A stretch of DNA of 6,057 nt, from the NCBI GenBank assembly GCA_041485845.1, contig JBGPKH010000560.1, positions 1-6,057 on the forward strand, given 5' to 3'. Below are positions 1 to 5,950 of the stretch, in pieces; position 1 is the first letter of the stretch, and each line of letters starts with the position of its first letter. Source of the DNA: OMOG01 sp041485845. GTDB taxonomy: Bacteria; Acidobacteriota; Terriglobia; Bryobacterales; Bryobacteraceae. Made by a program: the position numbers and the translations under genes. Below the pieces are notes generated by a model. It saw only the letters and a list, made by a program, of their open reading frames with translations, did no database searches and was not told the origin of the DNA.

Positions 1-50
1 GCAGCTTGCTGCGACGCGGGTTACTAACACGGTGAGGCACCTACAGTCCC

Positions 51-69
51 GGCAGGCTGAATGCCTGCC
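51..69. repeat. REP-like palindrome (7-bp stem, 5-nt loop)
   Basis: GGCAGGC (51-57) and GCCTGCC (63-69) form a perfect 7-bp stem around a TGAAT loop, with C-rich flanks (48-50 and 70-74). Short intergenic palindromes of this GGCAGGC/GCCTGCC type are, from memory, scattered in many copies through acidobacterial genomes. Only one copy is in this window, so repetitiveness cannot be shown here. A Rho-independent terminator for a gene off the left edge is less likely because no T-tract follows on either strand. Confidence 0.5.
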
Positions 70-216
70 CCACCAACGTCGCAAATCTCGGCGACTTCTG
101 CCACGGGGTGCTACATGGAACCCTGATTCTAACGGGCGGTTTACTCGGGAGCAACCGGATGGCCGTTGTGACTGTACGGCGACATACGAGCGATGGTACT
201 TCTCGGGGTGATTTAA

Positions 217-245
217 GCCTTGACATGCCTTGACATGCCTTGACA
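217..245 (+). repeat. Tandem 10-bp direct repeat, 2.9 copies, each containing TTGACA
   Basis: The unit GCCTTGACAT occurs at 217-226 and 227-236, with nine of its ten bases again at 237-245. The period of about one helical turn puts three perfect sigma70 -35 hexamers (220-225, 230-235, 240-245) on the same DNA face. It could be a slippage product at a promoter, an array of operator half-sites for a regulator, or both. No regulator is encoded in the window. Confidence 0.8.
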
Positions 246-267
246 GCTGCGCGCGGCTTGAGATAAC
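240..267 (+). promoter_or_regulatory. Candidate sigma70-type promoter for the secreted Cys-rich gene
   Basis: TTGACA (240-245) matches the -35 consensus exactly. Sixteen bases later GATAAC (262-267) matches four of six positions of the -10 consensus. Transcription would start near 274, giving a leader of about 110 nt before the ATG at 384. The other two TTGACA copies have no recognisable -10 at 16-18 bp. The -10 match is modest, so this is a prediction. Confidence 0.45.
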
Positions 268-372
268 GTAAAGCCTAGCCTTTGAAGCTGCCCGACGACT
301 GATACGTTCTGCGCGAGGGTTGATCGAGAGTGAGTAAAGCTCGGCCAACTTCAAGAGTAATCCCTATCTATA

Positions 373-378
373 AGGAGA
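373..378 (+). promoter_or_regulatory. Shine-Dalgarno that fixes the start at 384
   Basis: AGGAGA lies five bases before the ATG at 384. It favours this start over the in-frame GTG at 330, which would place 18 hydrophilic residues in front of the signal peptide. Confidence 0.8.
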
Positions 379-383
379 ATAGA

Positions 384-1565
384 ATGAATCGAAGAAAGTA
401 TTTTGGATTGGCAATGGCCTTCTCAGTGCTTCTAGCCGGGCTGGGTATGGTTCCAGCGTACGGCCAGGATGGTACGGCAACGGGCGCTTCCGTGAACGCC
501 GTTTCCATCAATAACATGTCGCTGCAGTCTACCGTGTTCCTCTGCGGAGGTAAGGCGCAGGCGGGCACGCCCATCGCAGGAAAGGGAACTGTCACAGCGA
601 ACGGCACCTCCGGAACGATCACGATTTCGGGGATTCCGGTGACCGCCTCGGTGCTGAAAGCCACGTTGTTCTGGTCGATCCTGACCAGCAGCATCCAGTC
701 CACGAGCGGGGCCGCCATCACCTTCGCCGGCACCGGCATCGTGGGCACTAACATCGGCAAGGCGCCGCAGAGTCCCTGCTTCCCGCAGGCGGCCACGATC
801 GCGTACAAGGCGGACGTAACGGCTCTGGTCCCGAACCCCGGCAACGGCGCCTACGCCGTGGCGGGCTTCCCCACCAATCCGGATTTCGCCGAAGGAGCCA
901 CGCTGCAGGTTCTGTGGACTGATCCCAACGGGGCGCTAACAGAAGACGTTCTCTACCACACCAACACCAACGGCTTGCTGGCGGTCACGCGCGGCGAGGC
1001 CTTCAGCCAGTCCCTCACCGGCTTCCAGACCAACGCCGCCGGGGCGGTTACGGCGACGCTGTACGAGGTGATCGGCAACGGACAGAACAACGCCGGGGAG
1101 AACCTTCGTTTCGATGGTCCCTGCGCCGGTGACGTTAACCTCGACAACACGCTGGACGGCAGCACTGTGGCCAAGGCTCCCAACACCTGCCTGTCGACCA
1201 TCGGCACCCAGTGCTTCTGGGACGACGACGTGCAGAACGTCTCGGCTCAGTACGCCTGCCCGGCGGGCAATAGTGCCAGTACCGGCGCCCTCACGTCGAG
1301 CAGCGCCGGCGATTGCTTCGACTGGGACGCGCTAAACCTGTCCGTGAGCACCGACAACGCTACGGCCGCCGCCGCTTGCGGCGTCTATGTCGACGCCCAG
1401 TGCCCAACGGGAGCGGCCTACAACAACCACGGGGACTACGTGTCGTGCGTGGCGCACGCCGCCGAGACGTTTCTCGTAGGGCTCCCGTTGGGCGGCACCT
1501 GCCCGCGCGCGGAGATCCAAAGCGCCTGCGTGAACCCGCGGGCGCGTAGCCAGGTAGGCAAATAG
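384..1565 (+). CDS. Secreted cysteine-rich protein of unknown function
   Basis: I do not recognise this 393-residue protein as a named family. It begins with a classical Sec signal peptide: basic MNRRK, a hydrophobic core at about 7-23, and likely cleavage after AYG near residue 27. Residues 30-240 are Ser/Thr/Ala/Gly-rich alternating strand-like segments, including an ATLFWS stretch (93-98), a YKADVTALV stretch (141-149) and LQVLW (174-178). These recall bacterial surface beta-sandwich proteins of the DUF3344 kind, which is only a resemblance. Residues 245-393 are cysteine-rich. The mature chain has 12 cysteines (54, 132, 247, 269, 277, 292, 311, 332, 340, 355, 373, 382), consistent with disulfides. 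The C-terminal segment combines an NHGDYVSCVAHA motif (348-359) with an ending in ARSQVGK, which I vaguely associate with other uncharacterised exported proteins. There is no sorting signal, lipobox or C-terminal membrane anchor, so it is probably periplasmic or extracellular. It has its own promoter candidate and a strong terminator, so it may be expressed at a high level independently of the genes downstream. Confidence 0.85.
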   Translation: MNRRKYFGLAMAFSVLLAGLGMVPAYGQDGTATGASVNAVSINNMSLQSTVFLCGGKAQAGTPIAGKGTVTANGTSGTITISGIPVTASVLKATLFWSILTSSIQSTSGAAITFAGTGIVGTNIGKAPQSPCFPQAATIAYKADVTALVPNPGNGAYAVAGFPTNPDFAEGATLQVLWTDPNGALTEDVLYHTNTNGLLAVTRGEAFSQSLTGFQTNAAGAVTATLYEVIGNGQNNAGENLRFDGPCAGDVNLDNTLDGSTVAKAPNTCLSTIGTQCFWDDDVQNVSAQYACPAGNSASTGALTSSSAGDCFDWDALNLSVSTDNATAAAACGVYVDAQCPTGAAYNNHGDYVSCVAHAAETFLVGLPLGGTCPRAEIQSACVNPRARSQVGK

Positions 1566-1576
1566 CAAGGCCAATT

Positions 1577-1607
1577 GCGCCGGCCGGCTCCCCGGCCGGC
1601 GCTTTTT
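1577..1607 (+). terminator. Strong intrinsic terminator
   Basis: An 11-bp perfect GC-only stem (1577-1587 with 1592-1602) closes a four-base CTCC loop and is followed by five T residues (1603-1607). It begins 11 bases after the stop codon of the secreted Cys-rich gene. The next start codon is at 1615, so the hairpin also occupies the place where a ribosome-binding site for that gene would normally be. Confidence 0.93.
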
Positions 1608-1614
1608 CATTCTT

Positions 1615-2667
1615 ATGAGAACGCTATGGTTAGGCAGGACTGCTCTATTTTTCCTGGTAACAACCGCCGTACCGCTGCTGGCGGCCGACTCGCAACTCCC
1701 GCTCAAGAAATCCGTTGTAGCGGTGGTCAACGGCGCTGAGATCACGGAAGACGAACTGAAGGTCGAGGCGCAAATCGTCCAGCTCAAGAAACAGGAGTAT
1801 GAGCTGAAGGTGCGCGCTATCGAGAACGCCGTTTCGCGAAGGATACTCGAGAGCGCGGCTGCCGCGCGTAATCTGTCAGCCGAAGAGTTCTTCCGGCAAG
1901 AGGTGGACAGCAAGATTCTGGAGCCCATGGCCGGCGAGGTCGAAGGGTTCTATTGGGGGCAGAGAGACAAGTTCCGCGAGCCGCTGGACAAGGTCCGGGA
2001 GCAGGTAATCCAGGCGCTGAAGCGAGCGAAGGTCCAGGAGGGCCGGCAGACCCTGTTGCAAACGCTTCGCCAGCAGGCGGCAGTGCGGATCGTGATCGAA
2101 CCTCCGCGATTCATCGTGAATGCGGGTCAGGCACCGCGGCGAGGATCAACGTCGGCGCCGGTCACGATCGTCGAGTTCTCCGACTATCAGTGCCCCTACT
2201 GCAAGCGCATGCAGGAGAGTTTGAAACAGCTTGCCGCCAAGTACGGTGACAAAATCGGCTTTGTGTTCAAGGATTTTCCCTTGAACAACATTCATCCGAC
2301 GGCGCAGGCGGCCGCCGAAGCGGCGCACTGCGCCGGAGGGCAAGGAAAATACTGGGAATACCATGACGCGCTGTTTGCGGCGCCCGCGCTCGATCGGGAA
2401 ACTCTGGTCGAGGCCGCGCGCCAGGCTCAACTGGACCTCGACGCGTTCACAGCCTGCACCGCCGCGGGCAAGTACAAATCCCTGGTCGAAACCAATTCCT
2501 TGGAAGCACGACAGTTGGGTGTGAATTCCACCCCGTCGTTTTTCATCAACGGCGTTTTTTTGAGCGGCGCGCAACCCCTATCCGCCTTTGAGAAAGTCAT
2601 CGACTCTGAACTGGAGTCCTCGAAAAACAGAGCGGGGGCAGTAGTGAAGGAAGACCATGAATTCTAG
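1615..2667 (+). CDS. Exported SurA_N-like/DsbA-like thiol oxidoreductase fusion
   Basis: This 350-residue protein probably forms or shuffles disulfides in exported proteins and may bind unfolded chains. Residues 1-23 are a signal peptide (basic start, hydrophobic 10-22, cleavage near LLAA-D). Residues 32-160 are charged and helical. They open with a VVAVVNGAEITEDEL stretch (34-48) typical of the SurA/trigger-factor-like N-terminal chaperone domain found in parvulin-type prolyl isomerases, but no isomerase domain follows. Residues 165-335 are a DsbA-family thioredoxin fold (Thioredoxin_4/BdbD type): EFSDYQCPYC with the redox pair C193/C196, the FKDFPL strand (218-223), QGKYWEYHDALF (243-254), and the cis-proline loop STPSFFING (305-313). 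C239 and C281 match the second cysteine pair common in this family. All catalytic features look intact. No Shine-Dalgarno precedes the ATG and no earlier in-frame start gives a better signal peptide. The 3' end overlaps the protease gene by 11 bp. Folding of secreted Cys-rich neighbours is the likely role, by inference. Confidence 0.9.
   Translation: MRTLWLGRTALFFLVTTAVPLLAADSQLPLKKSVVAVVNGAEITEDELKVEAQIVQLKKQEYELKVRAIENAVSRRILESAAAARNLSAEEFFRQEVDSKILEPMAGEVEGFYWGQRDKFREPLDKVREQVIQALKRAKVQEGRQTLLQTLRQQAAVRIVIEPPRFIVNAGQAPRRGSTSAPVTIVEFSDYQCPYCKRMQESLKQLAAKYGDKIGFVFKDFPLNNIHPTAQAAAEAAHCAGGQGKYWEYHDALFAAPALDRETLVEAARQAQLDLDAFTACTAAGKYKSLVETNSLEARQLGVNSTPSFFINGVFLSGAQPLSAFEKVIDSELESSKNRAGAVVKEDHEF
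2648..2653 (+). promoter_or_regulatory. Internal Shine-Dalgarno for the S8 protease gene
   Basis: AGGAAG, inside the last codons of the DsbA-like gene, lies three bases before the ATG at 2657 (its AGGA core ends five bases before). With the stop codon of the upstream gene at 2665-2667, the arrangement supports translational coupling of the two genes. Confidence 0.7.
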
Positions 2668-4606
2668 CGTACGGTGTTTACTGCTATCGTGGCATACCGG
2701 ACTGCTGGTGCTGCTTGTAGCGGCAGGGACACTTCAGGCAGGCCCGGGCACAGACTACAAGATCGACCGCGGGTTGATGGACCGGCTGGCAGACGACGAA
2801 GACGCCAGGGCGCCGTTTTTCGTGGTGTTCGGCGACCGGGCCGACTTGGCGCCGGCCCAACGGATCCCCGACCGGCTGGCGCGCGCCCAATTTGTGGCTC
2901 AAGCGTTGCAGGCGGTGGCCAATCGGAGCCAAGCCGGGGTGCGCGGATATCTGCAGGGTCGCAAGGTAGCCTTCACCGCATTCTGGATCGAGAATAGGAT
3001 CTTTGTTCGCGAGGGCACGCTGGAACTGGCGCGAGCCTTGGCCCAGAGGCCCGAGGTGGTGGCCATCCTGCCGGAAGTGGTCTATAAGATTCCCCAGCCC
3101 GAAGCCGCCGCCATCCAAGCGGTGGAGTGGAATATCGCGAAAATCCGCGCCGACCAAGTGTGGCCGATGACCCGGGGGAACGGGATCGTGGTGGCCAATA
3201 TCGATACGGGCGTGCAGTACAACCATCCGGCCCTGGTGAATCAATACCGGGGCAACACGGGGTCGGGTTTCAATCACACCGGCAATTGGTACGACCCAGC
3301 GGGCATCTGGTGCGGCGCGACACCTTGCGATAACAACGGCCACGGCACCCACACCATGGGCACCATGGTGGGCGACGATGGCGCTGGCAACCAGGTGGGC
3401 GTGGCGCCGGGGGCCAAGTGGATCGCCTGCAAGGGCTGCCAGACCAACAGTTGCTTTTCCTCGGACCTGATTGCTTGCGCGCAGTGGATCGTAAGTCCGG
3501 GCGGTTCTGGCCCGCCGCACGCCGTCAATAATTCCTGGGGCGGCGGCGGTGGCGACAACTGGTATCAGTCTTATGTCCAGGCGTGGGTGGCGGCCGGAAT
3601 CATGCCTGCCTTTTCGAATGGCAACAGCGGACCCGGTTGCAGCACGGCGGGATCGCCCGGCGACTACCCGGAGTCGTTCGCCAGCGGGGCCACCGATAGC
3701 AGCGACGTGATCGCCAGTTTCTCCTCGCGGGGGCCTTCGGCCTTCGGAGGGATCAAGCCTAATGTCAGCGCCCCGGGCGTCAGCGTGCGGTCCAGCTATC
3801 CGACCAGCAGCTACGCCACGTTGAGCGGCACCTCCATGGCCAGCCCGCATACGGCTGGCACTACGGCCCTGATCTGGGCAGCCGCCCCGAGTTACGTGGG
3901 AAACGTCATCGGCACCGAGCAGTTGCTAAGCAGCACCGCCATGGTCTGGACCACGAGCCAGACCTGCGGCGGAATAGCCGCCGGCGTCAGTCCCAACAAT
4001 ACTTATGGCTATGGCCGGATCGACGCCCTGGCCGCAGTGAACAGGGCGCTAGGCTCGACGCCCAACCAGCCCCCTACGGTGACTATCACGAGTCCCCCGA
4101 ACGGATCGTCTTTCAGTTGTCCGGTGACGGTCAGTTTCACGGGCTCGGCTAGCGACCCGGAAAACGGCGATCTCACGTCCGCCATCTCCTGGACCGACGC
4201 TACCGTGTTTGGCGGGGGAGGCTCGACATCGAAGGTCTATGCCTGCACCGCTTCTGGAAATCACAATATCGTCGCCAGCGTCACCGACACAGGCGGGTTG
4301 ACTGCTACCAGTACGATTACTATCGCCATTGTGAATTCCACTCTGCCGGCGGCGCCGAGCAACCTCACGGCTTCTTTGAGCGGGTCCACAGTGAATCTCC
4401 GATGGCAGGACAATTCCGATAACGAAACCTCCTTCATCGTGGAAAGGAAGGGGCAAGGGCAAGCGCAGTGGGTCTCGATTGGGACTACCGCCGGCGTGAC
4501 TTTCCCGGATAACCCGGGTAAGGGCAACTGGTCTTACCGTGTTCGCGCCCACAACAGTGCCGGCGATTCCGCTCCCTCCAACGTGGTTTCGGTACGAGTA
4601 AAATGA
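2657..4606 (+). CDS. Secreted subtilisin-family (S8) serine protease, bacillopeptidase F-like, with Ig-like and Fn3 tails
   Basis: This 649-residue protein is predicted to be an exported endopeptidase. Residues 1-28 are a signal peptide, cleaved near LQA-G. Residues about 33-146 look like an inhibitor_I9-type propeptide (FFVVFGD at 54-60, AFWIENRIFV at 108-117, VVAILPE at 134-140), expected to be removed on maturation. The S8 catalytic domain spans about 158-465. Its triad is D183 in NIDTG, H229 in NGHGTHTMG and S393 in SGTSMASPH, with oxyanion N323 in FSNGNSG. The opening WNIAKIRADQVWP (158-170) and the WIACKG..CAQWIV region are characteristic of the bacillopeptidase F subgroup. Residues about 472-560 form an Ig-like domain (PPTVTITSPPNGSSF start, C488 and C530 probably paired). 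Residues about 564-649 form a fibronectin type III domain (WQDNSDNETSFIVER). The mature chain has ten cysteines, with an unusual cluster at 258, 261, 266 and 274. No anchor or sorting signal is seen, so it is likely released. It is co-transcribed and probably translationally coupled with the upstream DsbA-like gene. Confidence 0.95.
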   Translation: MNSSVRCLLLSWHTGLLVLLVAAGTLQAGPGTDYKIDRGLMDRLADDEDARAPFFVVFGDRADLAPAQRIPDRLARAQFVAQALQAVANRSQAGVRGYLQGRKVAFTAFWIENRIFVREGTLELARALAQRPEVVAILPEVVYKIPQPEAAAIQAVEWNIAKIRADQVWPMTRGNGIVVANIDTGVQYNHPALVNQYRGNTGSGFNHTGNWYDPAGIWCGATPCDNNGHGTHTMGTMVGDDGAGNQVGVAPGAKWIACKGCQTNSCFSSDLIACAQWIVSPGGSGPPHAVNNSWGGGGGDNWYQSYVQAWVAAGIMPAFSNGNSGPGCSTAGSPGDYPESFASGATDSSDVIASFSSRGPSAFGGIKPNVSAPGVSVRSSYPTSSYATLSGTSMASPHTAGTTALIWAAAPSYVGNVIGTEQLLSSTAMVWTTSQTCGGIAAGVSPNNTYGYGRIDALAAVNRALGSTPNQPPTVTITSPPNGSSFSCPVTVSFTGSASDPENGDLTSAISWTDATVFGGGGSTSKVYACTASGNHNIVASVTDTGGLTATSTITIAIVNSTLPAAPSNLTASLSGSTVNLRWQDNSDNETSFIVERKGQGQAQWVSIGTTAGVTFPDNPGKGNWSYRVRAHNSAGDSAPSNVVSVRVK

Positions 4607-4710
4607 CGAGCGTGTAAGGAAAGGAACTTCGGCCCGCGATTCTTGGTTCATCTTGTCGGGTAAGGGCGCTCAGTGGGCGATTGTTCGGCGTAGATCCAAT
4701 ACTCTCTCTC

Positions 4711-5280
4711 TCACTTAATGATCCTCATCCGCGCGGAGATGTCGATGCGGCGCGTACGCTGCCGCTTCCGCGGACGCGCAAGTTGTAGTTGCTCATCTTG
4801 CGCTTCGCTACGCGAATGCGGCCGCCGGATAGCGGCGTTTCCGATCGGCAGCACTTCTCCGGCACGCAAAGCGCGGTCGCCGACGCCCGTCATCACGTGG
4901 ACCGAGGCGCCGCCCATCACCTGAGGGGCGGCGATCCCCCCGCGCACACTCAGATAGCAGCGCGCTCCCGAACGCGTCGCGCCGCACCGTACGACCTCTC
5001 CGGCTTTCACTTCGACGGCACTCCACATCGGCAGTCCGGCGCCGAAATCCGAACCGGTGAGCGCCATCACGGTATCGCCTTCGAGCTCGAAGGTCCCTCC
5101 CACCAGCGTCATCTCCAGCGCGGCGGCGTTCTCGGCATTCCCCACCAGGAGGTTGCCGGCGCGCAGCGCCAACGAGTCCGCAGCCCCGGATGCCGAGACG
5201 CCGAAGTGCGCCCAGCCGAAGCGGCCCAGGTCCTGGACCGTCGTTTGGATGCCGGGCGAAATGACGCGGATGTGGCTCAG
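4711..5280 (-). CDS. pxpC: 5-oxoprolinase subunit PxpC (KipA/biotin-dependent carboxyltransferase family), C-terminally truncated
   Basis: PxpC works with PxpA and PxpB to hydrolyse 5-oxoproline to glutamate using ATP in the cytoplasm. Residues 4-147 match the first half of the family: RVISPGIQTTVQDLGRFGW (5-23), SGAADSLALRAGNLLVGN (31-48), ALEMTLVGG (54-62), ALTGSDFG (73-80), RSGARCYLSVRGGI (103-116) and RALRAGEVLPIG (136-147). After that the similarity stops. The usual second half, with its SDRMGYRL- and DRQTTGGYPK-like motifs, is missing in every frame downstream and replaced by about 38 Arg/Gln-rich residues ending at a TGA (4711-4713). The protein is about 189 residues against roughly 300-340 for the family. 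The start is probably CTG at 5280, overlapping the pxpB stop as CTGA, with GGAGGA six bases upstream. The only upstream ATG (5394) would force a 118-bp overlap and a non-homologous N-terminus. It is probably non-functional or decaying. A sequence error is possible but would not restore the missing motifs. Confidence 0.75.
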   Translation of the reverse strand: MSHIRVISPGIQTTVQDLGRFGWAHFGVSASGAADSLALRAGNLLVGNAENAAALEMTLVGGTFELEGDTVMALTGSDFGAGLPMWSAVEVKAGEVVRCGATRSGARCYLSVRGGIAAPQVMGGASVHVMTGVGDRALRAGEVLPIGNAAIRRPHSRSEAQDEQLQLARPRKRQRTRRIDISARMRIIK

Positions 5281-5927
5281 AAGCGGTCCTCCGGGATGGG
5301 AACAAAGCGCACGTGGTCGCCCATCCGCAGAAGCGGGGGAGGCGAGCCCGCGGGGTCGAACAGGCGCAACGACGTTCGCCCGATGAGCCGCCATCCGCCG
5401 GGCGACGCCAGCGGATAGATGCCGGCCTGGCTGCCGCCAATGGCCACGCTGCCCACGGGAACGTGTTTCCGTGGAGCCGATAGCCGCGGGGTAGCGAGCT
5501 CCGGTAGAAGGCCTCCGAGATAGGGGAAGCAGGTTGAGAATCCCACGAAGTACACGAGGTAGTCCGCAGCCGTGTACAACTCCACCACACGCTCGGGCGA
5601 GAGGCCGGTGTGTTGCGCGACGTCCGGCAGATCCGGCCCGGATTCGCCCCCGTAACAGACCGGAATCTCGACCGTCCGCGCGGGCACGTCCTCACCCTGG
5701 CTGGCCGCCTCCATGCGCTCGCGGACCAGTTGTTCGACTTCCCCGTGAGTGCGAAGCCGCGGGTCGAAATCGATCAGGACCGATGCATAGGACGGGTGCA
5801 GATTGAGGATGCCGTGCGCACGGTGCAAATCATGGGTCAGAAGCTTCACCTGGCGGTGCGCTTCGAGCGAGATTTCGTCGCCGAACGATATGAGAAGAGA
5901 GCGGTCGCTCGCCGGACGGATGGTCAC
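5277..5927 (-). CDS. pxpB: 5-oxoprolinase subunit PxpB (KipI/allophanate hydrolase subunit 1 family)
   Basis: PxpB is the partner of PxpC in the ATP-dependent cytoplasmic 5-oxoprolinase (PxpABC), formerly known as KipI or allophanate hydrolase subunit 1. The 216-residue product is near full family length. Visible features are IRPASDRSLLISFGD (3-17), HPSYASVLIDFDP (44-56), the VEIPVCYGGESGPDL strand and loop (86-100), YFVGF (126-130), FPYLGGL (134-140), and PRKHVPVGSVAIGGSQAGIY (152-171) followed by SPGGWRLIGRT (175-185). In the loop usually written GF-x-PGF this copy reads GFSTCF, replacing the conserved Pro-Gly with Thr-Cys at 132-133. The GTG at 5927 is the likely start; only weak purine-rich sequence precedes it. 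A stop lies 16 codons upstream in frame, so the N-terminus cannot move far. The stop codon overlaps the pxpC start by four bases. PxpA is not visible in the window and would have to lie beyond the right edge or elsewhere. Confidence 0.9.
   Translation of the reverse strand: MTIRPASDRSLLISFGDEISLEAHRQVKLLTHDLHRAHGILNLHPSYASVLIDFDPRLRTHGEVEQLVRERMEAASQGEDVPARTVEIPVCYGGESGPDLPDVAQHTGLSPERVVELYTAADYLVYFVGFSTCFPYLGGLLPELATPRLSAPRKHVPVGSVAIGGSQAGIYPLASPGGWRLIGRTSLRLFDPAGSPPPLLRMGDHVRFVPIPEDRF
5287..5292 (-). promoter_or_regulatory. Shine-Dalgarno for pxpC, supporting a CTG start
   Basis: On the minus strand GGAGGA lies six bases before the CTG at 5280-5278, the spacing expected for initiation. No ATG, GTG or TTG in the pxpC frame lies within reach of this site. 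Confidence 0.6.
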
Positions 5928-5950
5928 TTCAAGGTGATGGTAGCAGAAGC

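Larger units (their letters stand above)
1..383. other. Non-coding leader region upstream of the first secreted-protein gene
   Basis: No convincing coding sequence is seen here. A 61-codon minus-strand reading frame (226-41) crosses the REP-like palindrome and looks spurious. The region holds the palindrome at 51-69, a smaller inverted repeat GTCGC (78-82) / GCGAC (91-95), a 10-bp tandem repeat at 217-245, a candidate promoter at 240-267, and an untranslated leader of roughly 110 nt ending in a Shine-Dalgarno. A GTG at 330 is in frame with the gene but adds 18 polar residues ahead of the signal peptide and has no comparable ribosome site, so 330-383 is treated as leader. Confidence 0.6.

Noticed and set aside
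217..245. CRISPR-like or Pho-box array in the 10-bp repeats
   Set aside because: The units are contiguous without spacers and too short for CRISPR. The Pho box has an 11-bp period and a different core, so neither label fits.
330..383. GTG at 330 as the start of the secreted protein
   Set aside because: It would bury the signal peptide behind 18 polar residues. The ATG at 384 has AGGAGA at proper spacing.
368..844. Minus-strand open frame of 158 codons opposite the secreted protein
   Set aside because: It is opposite a gene with a signal peptide and a good ribosome site. The antisense peptide has no family features.
2684..3850. Long minus-strand open frame (388 codons) antisense to the S8 protease
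   Set aside because: The plus-strand frame encodes an unmistakable subtilisin with its full triad. The antisense product is low-complexity, His/Arg/Gly-rich and has no recognisable domain, as expected of a GC-rich shadow frame.
4607..4710. Possible bidirectional terminator between the convergent protease and pxpC genes
   Set aside because: I found no stem followed by a T-tract on either strand. Only a short CT run (4702-4712) stands out.
4745..4820. Small minus-strand frame beginning MSNYNLRV in another phase at the end of pxpC
   Set aside because: It has only about 23 codons, no convincing ribosome site, and overlaps the pxpC tail. There is no evidence that it is translated.
4789..5418. 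Plus-strand open frame of 209 codons opposite pxpC
   Set aside because: The minus strand carries recognisable PxpC motifs over this span, and the plus-strand product is Arg/His-rich without a domain.
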